A program made the position numbers and the translations under genes. This document shows positions 22,014 to 35,115 of a stretch of 64,000 bases of DNA, one piece after another. Origin of the DNA: Myrica gale. Taxonomy: Eukaryota > Streptophyta > Magnoliopsida > Fagales > Myricaceae. A model generated the notes under the pieces. The model did not search any database and had not been told where the DNA came from. It worked only from the letters and a program-made list of their open reading frames with translations. The stretch is from positions 16,874,001-16,938,000 of the forward strand of contig OZ005604.1 of assembly GCA_963930655.1 (NCBI GenBank), given 5' to 3'. The first letter of the stretch is position 1, and every line of letters starts with the position of its first letter.

Positions 22014-25000
22014 TTCCACCAGCGCTGCTTCGTTAACATACATGGTTGGAAGTGGAACTGGCCTCTGAGTAAGATTTCAAAGGGGAGTTCGTAGCTAGTG
22101 GTCCGTAGTTGCTGAGAAGTCGTGATGAAGACCACCAGATATACCTGACAGATTCCCTCTACTTTGTTGGTCTGATTTCACTCTCTTCATACTAACTTTG
22201 GCCAGGGAAATTATCGTAACGACGTTAGTGACAATGAATCTTTTTTGCCAGCCGACGAGCTCTTCAAAATCTGAGATTCATTATGTTGCTACATGAATAA
22301 GAAACATAGCTTCCATCTGTTTATATTTCCAGAGAAAGTGTCCTGTTTTTCATTTCTTGTGCCTCAAAGGGATTTCGGCACACGTGTTGGTTTAGTTTTG
22401 GTTGCTTTGTGAAGTTGACTCCAGAATCATGGTGTGGTTAGATACTTACAACGTTTTCATTGCAATTTTCTGAGTTTAGACTGGGTTATTGGCTTTTAAT
22501 TCCTAATTGGATGACCCGGGGATGCAGATTTTTGAGTAGTGTTAGATCTTGTTTGTTTGTTTTAGCCTGTTAATTCTTGAATTGTACCCCCAAAACCTAA
22601 ATTTAAGAATACAGATGATACTAGTGCGTCGTACATAGTGAGTGAGTGCGCATGTAGCCAACGTTTTGCTTAAAAGAAAGAAGAAAAAAGAACAGGAAAA
22701 ACGAAATAAGGCACACTGTGATCATTGGACAATTGCCGTCTGTCGAGGATAGCCTAATCAAGCACACTGCGACCTTGGATTCCCTCGTTAGGGTACAATA
22801 CAATTTATCCTACCTGAGTAGAGAGCTTAAGTTGGGGAATGTAGCACAGTTTAAAGTTAAAAAAGGGGAATAGTAAAGCAAGAATATTACTAAATGTGAA
22901 TAGAGTTATACCAAAAAAAAAACGGATAGATTAAATAGGTCCACAACTCGTCATATTTTGTATGAGGGGCATGTAACAATTTGCACCAAGTTCTGGAGAG
23001 TAATAACTTACATCCATAGGGTATTAGATTTGTGTCCAACACTCGTCAAATTTGTGTGAGCCTCATGTAACATGCAATACATGCCTCGCACAACCATCAC
23101 CATGTTTACTAGCATGACTCCTGCTATTAATATTGTTTTGTGGTTGTGCAGAAAATTTAAAAGAACTTATTCCCACTAGTTTTGATTCATTTAGTCTCGA
23201 GATTAGCTATTATTTGTTGATTTTTTTGAAATAAATTCTATTAATTACTCTTCCAGGCATATAATAAATAGATTGGGAAGATCATGTGATAGATTATAGA
23301 GAAAGTTTCAATGTAGAAAGTCTACATGAAAGTTCTTTGTATTTTATTATCATAATATACAATTTTGTTTTTATCTAGTTTCTCTTAATTGCATTCAGCA
23401 ATTTTTTAAATTTATCAACATGACCTATACATTTAATTGCATTTAGTCTTTGTTATTCATCAAAAATAGTGGAATGTCTAAAGTACTTAATAATTACTTA
23501 AATGTAGATGGTGAAATTAATTAAAGCAAAACAATAGGAAACAGACTTTTAATATGCTAATACACCTTACAATCAGCAATTACAGGGAATTAGGTGCAAA
23601 ATCTCACAATTGATGATGGAAGTAATTAAGTTGAAACGATATATACACATTATAAGTGTGACATATTCCAAATTGACCTTAATTTTTAAGATTATATAAG
23701 AAAAGGTTAGAGTTTAAACTTTTAAAGAGAGCAATTATCATTGTTTGATAAGATTATTCATTATTAGAATTGATTATTAGAATTGATTACACGACTTCAG
23801 TCATTGGATGGCTAGCTGTGATCAAGAAGATGAAGAGCATTACTAGAGACTAACTCAAGAATGCAAGGAAAGATAAAGATTATTTGCTGTTGGATTCAGT
23901 CCTTTGAACTGAACATTTGTATTCTCAAACTAACATGCAATATTTATGGACGATATATATGCTTTTACGAAGAATAGTTCTAACCGAAATTTGAGCATAT
24001 TTATGGATTTGGATGAAGATTTTGGGTCTTGTAAATGGGATGTGGATAGTTGCTTGGATTCCTGTGAATTTGGTTCATTTTTTCCAGCTTATTATATGAA
24101 GTCACAATCTTATTTACCAGTTAAAAAAAAAAGTGGATGTACGAAATTAAACGGGCTTAAATAGCATTGTATTCTACGAATTATTTATATAAGTGAGTGG
24201 AAATTTTGGATTGGGCTTTTGATTCAGTTTGTGGTTTGGCGAAAAAGAGACAATGGTACCCACCCTTAGTTTAAACTTAAGGATCTTCTATTTAATCAGT
24301 TGTAAAACTGAGGGCCATTCTCTTAAAAAGGTCAAAATCAGCACTCTAACCCTTATATATACACACACATAATTGGTACTACCTTTGTTTAATTGTTACC
24401 AAATGTTTCAAGATCATGAAGTCTAATTTTATGTTTTAGAGGAAATGTTAAAAAGACATACTAGAGGACTCGTTGATACCTATTTATTTGACATGCATGG
24501 GATGATGGGATATTATATTGTGCTGAGCATGTACAAAAATTAGAAATAGAATAGGTAGTTCCTTTTTCATCTGTTATGATACCCGTCCTTAGATTTGAAG
24601 TGAAAAGTACTTCTAGTACCCTAATAATTGATCATGAGGAACCATTTTCACTTACCTCCCACTATATGTGATAATAACAAGATCACGTTTTTGAGAAATG
24701 ATAATAGCTTGAAAAGGTTTATTTAATTTTTTTTTAAAAAAATATTTTAATTTGAGATGATGTATAATCGGACACCAGCCTTCTTGCAAAATATTGGATA
24801 TAATGATGATATTAAACACTTGGGACGTGTAATGAGACATGGGACCAGTTCCAAAAAAAGGTCTAGCCGTGAGCCCTCTCTCGTAAAGGATTTCTTCCTC
24901 CACGTACTGTTCCCACCCAATTATCATCTTTGTTGTTCCCTTTATTTTTTTTTAGGCAAATTGAAGAACCAAAACTAAGCCTGCGGAAGAGGGGGATTCG

Positions 25001-25110
25001 ACGAATCTATCCCTCCCCAAAAAGAGGAGGTGTCATCTGAGTTATAGCGCATTGGTTGTTGTTCCCTTTATTACTCTCTAGTTTTCTTTTCTGATACTTG
25101 TTTTCAATTA
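22014..25110. other. Intergenic DNA after TraB, no supported gene
   Basis: It contains the TraB 3' UTR and AT-rich intergenic sequence. A 72-codon open frame at 23946-24164 (+) starts MDDIYAFTKNSSNRN. It has no recognisable domain and no convincing context. Nothing else could be supported. Confidence 0.5.
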
Positions 25111-27475
25111 AGTGTTGATCCGAACCATAAATTAGCTTAGGATTTTTTTAATAAAAATGAGAGCAATTGATGTCAATTTGAAATATGTAACATGGATGGA
25201 CATGTTTCAAGTTTCGTACATCACTAAAATTAAAGAATAACAAAATCTTGATCTAAAATTTGTTCTTGCATTGGAAAGCCTAACTTCCAAATATATTATT
25301 TACAATAGTAGGCTTGTAGATATCCATTAAAAACAACTCTAATTAAACAACTGTCAGCTCTACCGAATGCCCCTACTCAAGTCAGATTTCTACTCTGCAG
25401 TGAATCGAAGAAAATGTAATATTAAATTAATTATAATGTCTCCTTTCTTGGTAGTAAGAGCCTCCAACAATGAGATTTTTTTATCATTTACATCTCTTAA
25501 AAAAAAGCATGCATTATATTAGTTTGTACCTTGTTCCTGCAGCCATAACATAATTTTAATTTTTTGATATAATATTGTCATGACTTGCATGCAAGTTTCT
25601 ATCAATTTTTTTCGTCCTAAATTAATTTAATCATCTTAAATTGTATATATAAATCATTACGATAAGGTCTTCAATTCATTATTTTTTTGGTAACTAACAA
25701 ATGTTAAATTCAGTTAAAAGTAAAACAAGCATATCATATCATATCACGTTGATATTTTTAAAAATATGAAAAATTATGATTACAATTAAAATAACAAAAT
25801 TTTATATTAGGATGATTAAGCAAATAAGCAAGTCTCTGTTACACTTTTTGCTCTGAAACTTTCTTTCAATATGAAAATCTTTCATGCCTATTAACATAAC
25901 ACGTACAATTCTTTCTAGAAACTCTATAAATAATTGCTAATCTTTTGAGACACAATGAGTTTAAAAATCAAATCAAATTGAGAATGATTAGATGTAATTA
26001 TAGATCAGTTAAAAAAGAAAACCAAAAAGTTTAAGAGTTTTCTTGGAGGCATCCTATGAAAAAACTAACAAAATCTTCAATATAGCTTTCCCATTGATAG
26101 GTAAATGAAGAGGTTTGTGCGGAGAAATACGATGCCCAAATCCACTGGAATAATCATTCTCAAATAGTGTCACAAAGTCACACTAGCCCAAGGACTCACA
26201 ACCAAAATAGAAGAGATCAAACTAAACGAAGAAACAAACTTTTTATTGAAGAAATGAGATAATACAACTTGGATAGGACCACACTTACAATATATGAAAA
26301 GTGTTGGAGACAAAACTAGGACACTCTCTCTTTTGTGGGTTTAGGTGGGATATGATGGAATGAATGACTTGAGAGGTAGGCTAGGGTATATATAGGACTT
26401 GGGGAGAGGTTCTAGATAATTTCCATTAACTTCCAAGAAGATAAATGAGACTTATCACATGAACAATGAGGAATTTCGAATTTTGTCAAGAAGGTGAGAT
26501 GAATGTGCATGGGGAGATGAAGGCTTGCATTGGAGAAGTGAAAGGTTGTATTGGAGAAGTGAAATGTTGCAATGGTTGGGTGGAAGGGTGTGAGAGAGTG
26601 ACCAAATTCATCCAACAATAGTAAATGGGTCAACACACAAAAACATAAATGACTCACTACAAATCTCAAAAAGAAAACTCTAGAAAATACACTTTAAAAT
26701 TTAATACTCCTCCTTAAAGCGATTTTCTAGAAACGATGTCAAGCTTCTCCCTTAGGAATTCAAATGGACCTTTGGAAGTGACTTTGTAAAGATACCGGCA
26801 ATGTTGTTGTTACTTCTCACCTCCAAAACTTCAATTGAACCCATAAGAACTTTTTCTCGAACAAAATGATGCTCAATTTCGATATGTTTGGTCCTCGCGT
26901 GACAAACCGGATTTGTAGCAAGCTTCAAAACACTTTGGTTGTCACCATAGATGATGGTAGGTTTTTGAATTGATGAATAAACGTCCTCAACAAGCCTACG
27001 TAGCCAAACACATTCTTGTGTAGCAAGAGAAGCCGCCTTGTACTCCGCCTCAGTCGTAGAAAGAGAAACTGAATCATGCTTTTTGCTACACCAAAAAACA
27101 CAAGATGATCCACAAAAGAAAACATACCCGGAAGTAGACCTCCGATCATCCAAGTCACCACCAAGATCAGCATCAGAAAATCCATACAGCACAAAATCTA
27201 CATCTCTTTTGAAGAAAATACTCATATCAAGAGTAGAGTGCACATACTTCAAGATATGCTTCGCTGCTTCCAAATGAGGTTTTCTTGGTGCTTGCAAGTA
27301 ACGGCTAACTAGGCCAACCGAGAATGCAATGTCCGGTCTTGTAATAGTCAAATAAATAAGACTTCCTACAAGAGCCCGATAAGGACGAGGATCAGGAAGA
27401 AGATTACATTCCTCACACCGTAGCTTAATATTTGCATCAAGAGGAGTGGAGCACTTCTTACACTGATTCATCTAA
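25111..27475 (-). repeat. Inverted duplication block A, left copy
   Basis: This stretch is the reverse complement of about 44530-46758, with small indels. It includes about 1 kb of unique flank (25111-26117), a full 589-bp Copia LTR (26118-26706) and the 3' part of Copia pol. Similarity stops abruptly at about 27475, where the sequence passes into a 20-bp spacer and then block B. Sharing of the flank shows this is a segmental copy of a locus already carrying the Copia insertion, not a second transposition. Confidence 0.85.
26118..27475 (-). mobile_element. Partial Copia element (LTR plus pol 3' end)
   Basis: A broken Copia fossil. The LTR occupies 26118-26706. The end of the pol reading frame (reverse transcriptase end and RNase H, containing SRYLQAPRKPHLEAAKHIL and DARTKHIEIEHH-like motifs) lies at 26752-27471 on the - strand. 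It is nearly identical to the matching part of the element at 41029-45884, and the duplication created it. Confidence 0.85.
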
Positions 27476-29412
27476 TCCAATTGCAAAATTGTATAACGAA
27501 AGACATTCGACCACAATGAAAGCGTACTTTAAAAGAATACTCGGTCTTGAAACACTGAGCATCTCAAATGACTAGAAAGAGAGCTTTGATAGAGGGATGG
27601 AGACCATAGATGGTATAACGATTTTGAATTGCGCTTTGAGAAAGGACGACCAATTATAAGAACTAATCGCCTCTAAGATTTTGTAGAGGGCGAAAATCTT
27701 TGGTGATATTGGTGAGAAATTTTGCAAATAAAAGAAAAATTGAGATTTGGGAAAGAGGATAAGCGTATAAACTAGAAAAAAAAATAGTACTCTTGCCGAA
27801 GTCTTGAGAAGAGAAAACCTTACTGTAGATTAAGGAACGCATCGATCGTTTGGTGTTTTCTTCAACTTTTTTTATTTTTATATATTTTGTTAAGGCGGGA
27901 TGTTACACTTTATTTATTTTAAATACTTTCAAGAAGTAGTGACTACACATCGAATCAACATAACTGCACGCCACAGCACATGCACAACACAAAGCTTCGT
28001 GAAATTTCACTTTACTCTCACAAAATGTTATGCTAAAGTCATGACAATGATCTTACAAAGTAGTTGCTTTTGCGGTAGCTCAAAAGGAAACTGATAGCCA
28101 AATAAAGAAGCAATTCTCCCGTCCAAACCACCCTAACGATCAGGGTCCTCTAAAGTTGCTCAAAGATCATGAATAGCCACATAACATAACTACTCTACCT
28201 TTTGTGATTCTTTTCTTTGCCTTATCTGTTTCAATATTTCTCTTCTTTCCCTTTCCGGCAGGAGTTGTCAAGCTGGGCCCTCCTTTGTTGAAAAGCAATT
28301 CCATGGGAACTTCTTTTGAACAGGAATAATATGCTATAAAAAATATTATTCCATAGCTTAGGAACCCTTGTCCTTACTTTTCCAAGGTTAATTAACAATA
28401 TATTATTGTTCCCAGAAAACGCTACAAGATCAGCAGCTTCAAGTTGACACTAACTAAGGAACATATCCAAGATCATAATCAGCACGTAATCTGTTAATTA
28501 AAAGCACATTGAAGAATCTTAGCTTCTCAATCCTTAAATGCATTCTGCTCTTCAGGGGTACCCTATTTTGATCCGATTCCAATAGGAGGACATAGAACAA
28601 GTTGGTTTAGAGGTTTCCATCACGTATTTCCTTCCTGTAGGGTTCGACACCTATATATATATATATGCTAAATTTGGCTTCATTTGAACTCTATTCTTAA
28701 TTCTATAGTAGGAAACAGGGGAATAATGCATCTAAGTTATTAAATTCGAGTGCTATTTTTTTTTTCTCAGGAAAATGGCGCAGACTGCTATGACTTTGCA
28801 TTCAGTTCCCCACGGTTGTACAGAAATCCAAAATTTGTTACAGGGTCATTGCATATCTGTATATTGGCACAAATAGACTGCATGCATATATACATCTTCC
28901 AAGAAGTTTCCATTGCGAAAACTGAAACAAACAATTAGACACAAACCCCCAACTTTTTTTCTTCACTCTTTCTCTATGTCCTTACGCCTGGCACAAAAGC
29001 AAGAGGAGCAAATCAAAGGGTTTGATTATATATTTAAATACATAGGATTTGTTCTTAAGCTCCAGTCCATTAAAATTGCAGATGCCCTGAAATATTCCTT
29101 GATGCTTTTCATAATTTATACAACTTAGATCTAAGTAATTGTAGATCTAACCTTTAGTTATTTCATTTTAGACTTTTTTTTAATAATGTCGGTAGGCTAT
29201 TATTGCATTTTGAATCCACAATACAAGATATACAATATAGGTCAAGAACAACTATAGATCCAAACAAACTACGTTAATTTGTTGATTTTGAACGCCTTGC
29301 TTTTTTTTAGTTCTGTTTTATTCTAGTATATATGTGTGCGCTTCTAATGTAATCAGAACTTGTTCTCTAAATCATACAAGCCATACACCAATTATTGCCT
29401 ACCTACTACAAT

Positions 29413-29462
29413 ATCTATAAGTGTCTTATTTGTACGTATCTATAAGTGTCTTATTTGTACGT
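29413..29462. repeat. 25-bp tandem repeat, two units
   Basis: Two direct copies of a unit containing ataagtgtcttatttgtacg lie about 0.7 kb upstream of peroxidase copy 1. The inverted arm (59642-59717) has three units, so copy number changed after duplication. Confidence 0.85.
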
Positions 29463-30024
29463 CTCAATATTCTGTTCTTTACAGGCTATCTCCATGGGTG
29501 GTAGCGGCCGGTTGCTCGTAAAGAGACAAGAGTGGTTCATGAGCAATTTGTGACAAAACAATTGCCATTAAGGAGCAGGTCAGTAAATTATTTCATTCTG
29601 GCCAATTGTTGTGATCTCCTCCATCCACCAAATCCATGTAACATGTATATATATATATACCCTTACCGCCCAACTACTAAAATTTCACCATTATATATCC
29701 AGTTAACATAATTTTACATGTGCAATTTGTACAGAAGCGTTGACTGTTTCCATTTGCCATGAAAAGGGAATATATTCGTTAGTGAAATGAGAGAGATGCA
29801 CGGCGGGCAACACGTGCAACCGAAGACCATAATTTTGGGTCTTCCTTCCTTGTTACAATTATTTTTCATTTTTCGGGTAACTAATCGTATATTTTATTTC
29901 CAATTGCTCGTATTTATATACTCTATGATATAAGTATTAGTACCTAACCTAGCTAATACCACATGTTAGTCGGCTACGTGGGTCCATTTCCATCTTGCTT
30001 GTCATCTGCAGCTGAGGTTAAGGT

Positions 30025-30032
30025 TATAAATA
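30025..30032 (+). promoter_or_regulatory. TATA box of peroxidase copy 1
   Basis: TATAAATA lies about 120 bp before the start codon at 30146, in a stretch conserved in the other arm. The spacing suits a plant core promoter with a short 5' UTR. Confidence 0.6.
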
Positions 30033-30145
30033 CCCTCTCAGCTGGTTTTGGGATCAAAAAGGACGTACGTTGAAGCTGCTTCCTCCAAAAAAAAGTAACA
30101 GTGATCTGTATGGTTTCCTGTAAGTACAGTAACCCAGACACAAAA

Positions 30146-31478
30146 ATGGGGAGGATATGCTATCTTACAATTATAATATTCGGCCTTTTAGGATTTGTAG
30201 CCTCGACACAAGCTCAATTGCAGTTGGGTTTTTACTCTAAGAGCTGCCCAGGAGCTGAGAAGATTATTCAAAACTTTGTTAACGAGCACATCCATAATGC
30301 TCCATCATTGGCAGCTGCCCTGATAAGGATGCACTTCCATGACTGCTTCGTTAGGGTTCGTGTCCGCTCCTTACGCATCAACTTTTTTCATTCTATACTA
30401 TGCTTTTGCGTGCCTAGCTCTTCTGCATTGAGAAATTGAATGCACGCGTAGATATTGTCATAATTTGTACTTCCATCTCGTTAAATCATTGTTTTGCCTA
30501 ATTAATCCAGGGTTGTGATGCATCTGTGCTTGTGAACTCAACGGCGAACAACCAAGCTGAAAAGGTTGCTCCTCCAAATTTAACACTCCGAGGTTTTGAC
30601 TTCATTGACAGAGTGAAGAGCCTTCTTGAAGCCGAATGCCCAGGCATAGTCTCTTGCGCAGACACCATTGCTTTGGTTGCAAGAGATTCCGTAGTAGCCA
30701 CAGTAGGGACTCAAAAATAAAAACAATCATCTTTAGTCTTTCTCTTGAAGAGTGGAAAAATGGATTATTTACTTGTTGTGTCTGTACGTCTTATGTCTGT
30801 GACAGGGAGGTCCATTTTGGAGAGTTCCGACCGGTCGAAGAGATGGGACGATTTCCAGGTCCTCAGAAGCCTTGGCCAGCATTCCATCTCCATTCAGCAG
30901 CTTCACTACTCTCCAAACACTGTTTGCCAACCAGGGTCTCGACTTAAAAGACTTGGTCTTGCTCTCCGGTAAGCCGAACATACTCCCTTAATTTCCTAAC
31001 ACTTTTCTGTCCGATAAATACGCTGTTATATGGAACTAATCCAATGAGCCAAATTTCTCCAGGTGCCCACACCATTGGTGTCTCTCATTGTACGTCGTTC
31101 ACTAACCGACTGTATAACTTCACTGGGAAGGGTGATCAGGACCCAGCTCTGGACAGTGAATATGCTGCCAATCTAAAGACAAGAAAGTGCACAAATCCCA
31201 ACGATAATGTGACCATCGTTGAGATGGACCCTGGAAGCTCGAGAACATTTGATCTTAGCTACTACGCTCTCCTACTAAAGCGAAGGGGTCTATTCCAATC
31301 AGATGCTGCTTTAACAACCAACCCCACTACCAAGTCTTATGTCACCCAACTGCTTCAAGGACCGCTTAAAAATTTCTATGCTGAATTCGCCCTGTCCATG
31401 GAGAAAATGGGTCGGGTCAATGTTAAGACCGGATCAGCGGGCGAGATCAGAAAGCACTGTGCGGTGGTGAATAACTGA
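30146..31478 (+). CDS. Class III secretory peroxidase, copy 1, 326 aa
   Basis: Haem peroxidase of the plant secretory class, oxidising phenolics with H2O2 in the cell wall or vacuole. The four exons have the classic family layout: 30146-30355, 30511-30702, 30806-30968 and 31063-31478. A signal peptide ends near A23 (mature start [15 protein letters not shown]). Distal residues R61 and H65 sit in [10 protein letters not shown], followed by GCDASVL. Proximal H191 is in [10 protein letters not shown]. The chain ends [15 protein letters not shown]. An in-frame ATG 15 codons upstream (30101) would bury the signal peptide, so 30146 is preferred. The gene looks intact and is duplicated, inverted, at 57601-58933 with five residue differences (T8A, F17S, R152K, S166N, L258F in copy 2). 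Confidence 0.95.
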
Positions 31479-32165
31479 TCAGTCAGTCCTCTTTGTTTCT
31501 TCTTTTCCATGAACCTTTTTTCTCTTCGCTCTTTTGGTCCATTAAAATTCTTGGTCATGTATGTATCGAATTGTTGGTGTCGTTTTTCCTACTTGCGTGG
31601 GAATAAATGGGGCTCGGTTCAAGTGGTTCTGTTCAAGAGAAAAACTTGAACAGTTGAATGAATAAATTTTCTTTGCTGGCCTTTGCGATGTACGTAGTTT
31701 GTTCAGGGCTTTTTGACCTTGATGCTCTGTATTTCTTGGTTTTATGTTAATCATGAACTATATGCTTTAGCACTCTGGATTTCCTCGTTATCTTTTCGAT
31801 GGTTATGTGTGACGAGGCTACAGTGACGAGTCTCTGCTTTCAATTTTGAGCAAATACTCTCTCACAAAACGGTTCCTCGTACCATGCATGGTGCTCGGTC
31901 GCATGTGTTGTTTCCATCAAGTTCACAATATGGGTAGGGTCACTGGGGTGGAGCCGTCGCCCACAAATATGCCAATTCCAACGTTGTTTTTACTATCTCT
32001 GGCCATAGACTTCATACTGGTCTTTTTGTCCTATATGGGAAAAGCAGCATTTGTGGTTAAAGATCGCTGGTAAGCGAGAATTTCATTATATATTTCAGGC
32101 TAGCTATAAACACTTTTTCTCGTTTATGTTTTTCCTTTTATTAATCTTGTTCCCAAGGTACAGTA

Positions 32166-32600
32166 ATGGAACCGCCACAAGATTTTGGAGGTACAGAAGA
32201 ACATGACAACGGCAGTGAGTCTGGGTGGACGATGTATATCGGCCTCAGCACAGAGAACGAAAATGTCAACAGCGAAAAAGGCATTCATGCTGATGATGGT
32301 GACGAGAGTGAGGACTCTATGGCTTCAGACGCCTCTTCCGGTCCAAGCTGTCACCACGTCCTTCCATGTGGAGAGGGAGAGGGAAGTCCTTGCATTCGTC
32401 ATAGAAGGAATTCCAAAGATATAATAGCCAATAGCAAGATTTCCTCAGCGAAGAAACCATGCAAACAGTTCAAGGAAAAAGATGAAAGAAGAAAAGAAGA
32501 ACAAAGCGAACATCCTGTATACAAGGCAGAAAGCGCTGCCAGTCAAGTTTCCACTAATGCCAAGGTAAGAAAAACTAAGATGATGGCCAAAGAAGAATAG
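32166..32600 (+). CDS. SOB FIVE-LIKE (SOFL) family protein, 144 aa
   Basis: Small plant-specific protein of the SOFL family, whose Arabidopsis members are linked to cytokinin levels and response. Both diagnostic motifs are visible: domain A at residues 17-26 (SESGWTMYIG) and domain B at residues 49-61 (EDSMASDASSGPS). The rest is acidic and then lysine-rich, without membrane segments. The single open exon ends with TAG at 32598-32600. A donor-like AAG|GTAAGA at 32565 exists, but the only near acceptor would give a 57-nt intron, too short for comfort. The gene begins about 160 bp outside the left peroxidase arm and has no copy beside the right arm. Confidence 0.75.
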   Translation: MEPPQDFGGTEEHDNGSESGWTMYIGLSTENENVNSEKGIHADDGDESEDSMASDASSGPSCHHVLPCGEGEGSPCIRHRRNSKDIIANSKISSAKKPCKQFKEKDERRKEEQSEHPVYKAESAASQVSTNAKVRKTKMMAKEE

Positions 32601-33850
32601 TATGTTTACTCACTTTTTTAGGTCTCCTCCAACAATGATTGCTTCATTTTGTACCACTATATCAGGCCGGTACCTGAAGGCATGCAGAAGGCGTTTCATT
32701 CCTCGGGCTTCTGGTTGCAACCTTTAGGAGTTCATGACTCAGGTGTAGTCAGCATGGAAGGTCGTAATTGAAATCAATGTCTGAAATGATTTACAATGGG
32801 TCTGTGTTCGAGTTATGGCTTGTTAGAATGCGCTACGAGTACCTAGTTTCCAACGTATCAAACGGCGTATAATTTAGAGTTTTCTAGACGAAGTTATAGT
32901 TAAAGTACTCCAAAGAGATCAGGCTGGCAGGTAATTCTGAGATTTAGGGAATTTCAGACGAATTTGTTATTTTTAGCTTGTTCTTTTGGATTTTCAAAGT
33001 GTCTTTTCATTTTATAAGAGTATTTTATGTTTCTTAAGTCTCATTTAATATTTTGAAAGTTGTATTTCTCATTTACTCTTGTTAGGAGGGTTGTTCCAAG
33101 CTTTACTATTTAAACCTCTCTATAGTAGTGTAAAAATATAGATTTTGAGTGTTTAAACAACTTGAGTCTTAGACTACTTTAAGAAAGTTTTTTAGCAACC
33201 ACCAACATTAATGTTTAGAACTAAGACAAAATTAATGTTGATTATTAGGTTATTGTAAAATCATTACCAACTGCTGAATCACGTGCTTTCTACACATTCG
33301 CCTAAGCAACCACCACCAATGTATCTTTCTACCTTTCGCATATACACTTGAACATCCTTTGCTGTGTGACCAGGAATTGAACTTATTAACATAATTGAAC
33401 TGCTACCTAGATCTAAGCCCTAACAAATACCAAAGAGACAAGCGTGGGACTGTTTTATTGCCTAAAATAATTGCGCCATAGGAGTTCAAATTTCCCTTCA
33501 GATTATTGCAGAACGTTCCACCTAGATATCATTAGAATCATTAAATTTTAACATCCACTACCAAATCACCTTCAGAGGTCCATGGAATAGGTTCTTTCCC
33601 CTTATCTTTTGTTACCATCTAATACCCAAAGAATGTAGTTTTAAGTAACTACTTTCTCCCTCAATTACATGCATCTGAATCTTCTGATCCATTCATAGAC
33701 GTCATCTTCAACTAAAGTGCATCCCTACCTTTCTAATCCCATCTTCCCCTGCAAAGAAATTGGGCATCTGTCTAATGCATTTAATTCTTCTTTGCTTCCT
33801 CAAGCCTTCAAGCTTTGCAAGACAGTTATCTATAAACAATTGGCCACACT
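32601..33850. other. Intergenic, no supported gene
   Basis: This is the SOFL 3' UTR and AT-rich sequence without credible reading frames or repeats that I could place. Confidence 0.5.
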
Positions 33851-33884
33851 TAGGGATGTTTAGTGCCACAGGAAAATTCTGGTG

Positions 33885-34022
33885 GCACCGGCACTGGCAC
33901 CGGGTTTCCTGTGCCCCGGCACCTCGGTGTAGGTGCCGGTGCAGAAATTTGGGAGAAACCTGGTGGTATTCCCAGTTCCCGACACCGGGAACCCGGGGAC
34001 CGGGAACCGGGTTTCCCACCTT
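33885..34022. repeat. GC-rich repeat, copy 1
   Basis: Rich in GGCACCGG and ACCGGG words, then CCTGGTGGTATTCCC. It pairs with a second direct copy at 36295-36435, and the two share order and spacing. The base composition stands out sharply from the AT-rich surroundings. Confidence 0.75.
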
Positions 34023-34407
34023 TTTTTAATAAAATCATCTTCCAGCGGCAGCAAATCCCCCCGTGTCACCCTCTCCCCCCACTCTGCATTTTCCTTTCCC
34101 CATTCATACCCTAAATCTGCTCTGCGTCACCCCCTCCCCTCCCTCTCCTGCACCTAGCCACTTGCCGAGCTCCAGATCCAATTCGTGTCAACTGTTTGCA
34201 AGATAGATTTGCAGTGTCGAGTCCATATGTGGGCTAGACGCTTACTTGCAGAATCGATAAGTGGTAAATGTTTAGTGGTAAATGTTTCTCCTGTTGCTTG
34301 TGACTTGACCCTTTTTTTCCCCTTTAAGTTGTATCTGGAAGCTTAATTGGTTTTCATGTATCTGATCTCTCCAAAGGAAGTTGGGTTCAAGGCCAGGGGC
34401 TCTCAGA

Positions 34408-34540
34408 AAAATGTTGCTTGATCTTCTAGAGGACCCTGAGGAAATACGTCGTATATCTATTATGGGAAGAAACTGCACGCTTAATAAAGGAACTGATATT
34501 GTGGAATGCTCTGTCCCCTTAGAGAAGCAGATTGCTGAGA
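34408..34540 (+). pseudogene. Captured exon of an MRS2-11-like magnesium transporter
   Basis: Preceded by a CAG acceptor and followed by a GTAAGA donor, this exon reads MLLDLLEDPEEIRRISIMG, then RNCTLNKGTDIVECSVPLEK and QIAE. From memory this matches the segment before the acidic EEEEEIEMLLENYL stretch of chloroplast MRS2-11/MGT10 CorA-type Mg2+ channels. No other exon of that gene is nearby, so this is an isolated fragment, probably captured by the surrounding repeat element. It is open with good splice sites, suggesting little decay. Confidence 0.6.
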
Positions 34541-34805
34541 GTAAGATATGTTAAAGGTTTCTTTCTTCTTGATTTTTGCTTATTAGAAATAGTTCAGGTG
34601 CGTAAGTGAGTAGCACAATGTTTCTAATTTGCAATCTTAATAACTTTGTTCGAGGAATTGATTCATGGAAGCTAATAAATCTTGACATTCCTCTGCTCTA
34701 ATTACGTATTGGCTTTCTGTACAGGGAATAGAGGCCTCAAGGTTGCTGGAATCCGAAGGCATACAATCTCCTCTCTGCTCAGCACGAGATGTAGAGGCTT
34801 GATTT

Positions 34806-35115
34806 TACTTTTTAGGGAATTTGGCAACTTAGTCCCTGAGTTTATATCCCTTTGGCAAATGGGTCCTTGGATTTTAAATTTCAAAATTTTAGTCCTTGAG
34901 TTTTCGTTGTTTTACAAAATGGTCCTTCCGTCAGGGATCCGTTAGTTTCCCTAACGGAAGACCACATCAGCTAACAACTCAGCAGCTAATGTGACAATGA
35001 AAATTGACAGTTTAGTCCTTAAGTTTTACGTCATTTTATGTTTTAGTCCTTAGGTTTAATTTTTTAAACTTTTAGTCCTTCAGTTTACATTTTTTGACTA
35101 AATGGTCATTCCATC
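34806..35115. repeat. Repeat built on a recurring ttagtccttgag phrase
   Basis: The phrase (t)ttagtcctt-n-agttt occurs about five times, mixed with tttggcaaatggg and acaaaatggtcc. It resembles the arms of the foldback element at 9465-9881, but no clear inverted partner was found. Family unknown. Confidence 0.45.

Larger units (their letters stand above)
27498..32005 (+). repeat. Inverted duplication block B, left copy (peroxidase arm)
   Basis: It matches the reverse complement of about 57074-61635 over some 4.5 kb, including a whole peroxidase gene with about 2.6 kb upstream and 0.5 kb downstream. Differences are scattered substitutions and a few small indels. Both edges are sharp: near aaagacattcgacc on the left and at ctctggcca on the right. 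Apart from the peroxidase gene I see no coding sequence here. Confidence 0.9.

Noticed and set aside
29413-29462. Short regularly repeated unit that might suggest a CRISPR array
   Set aside because: Units are directly tandem with no spacers, and the DNA is plant nuclear.
32565-32621. Possible intron at the end of the SOFL gene
   Set aside because: The donor is good, but the only acceptor gives 57 nt, shorter than plant introns normally are; the unspliced frame ends sensibly.
33708-34157. Cluster of overlapping open frames on both strands
   Set aside because: Caused by the GC-rich repeat; residue content is repetitive and matches no family.
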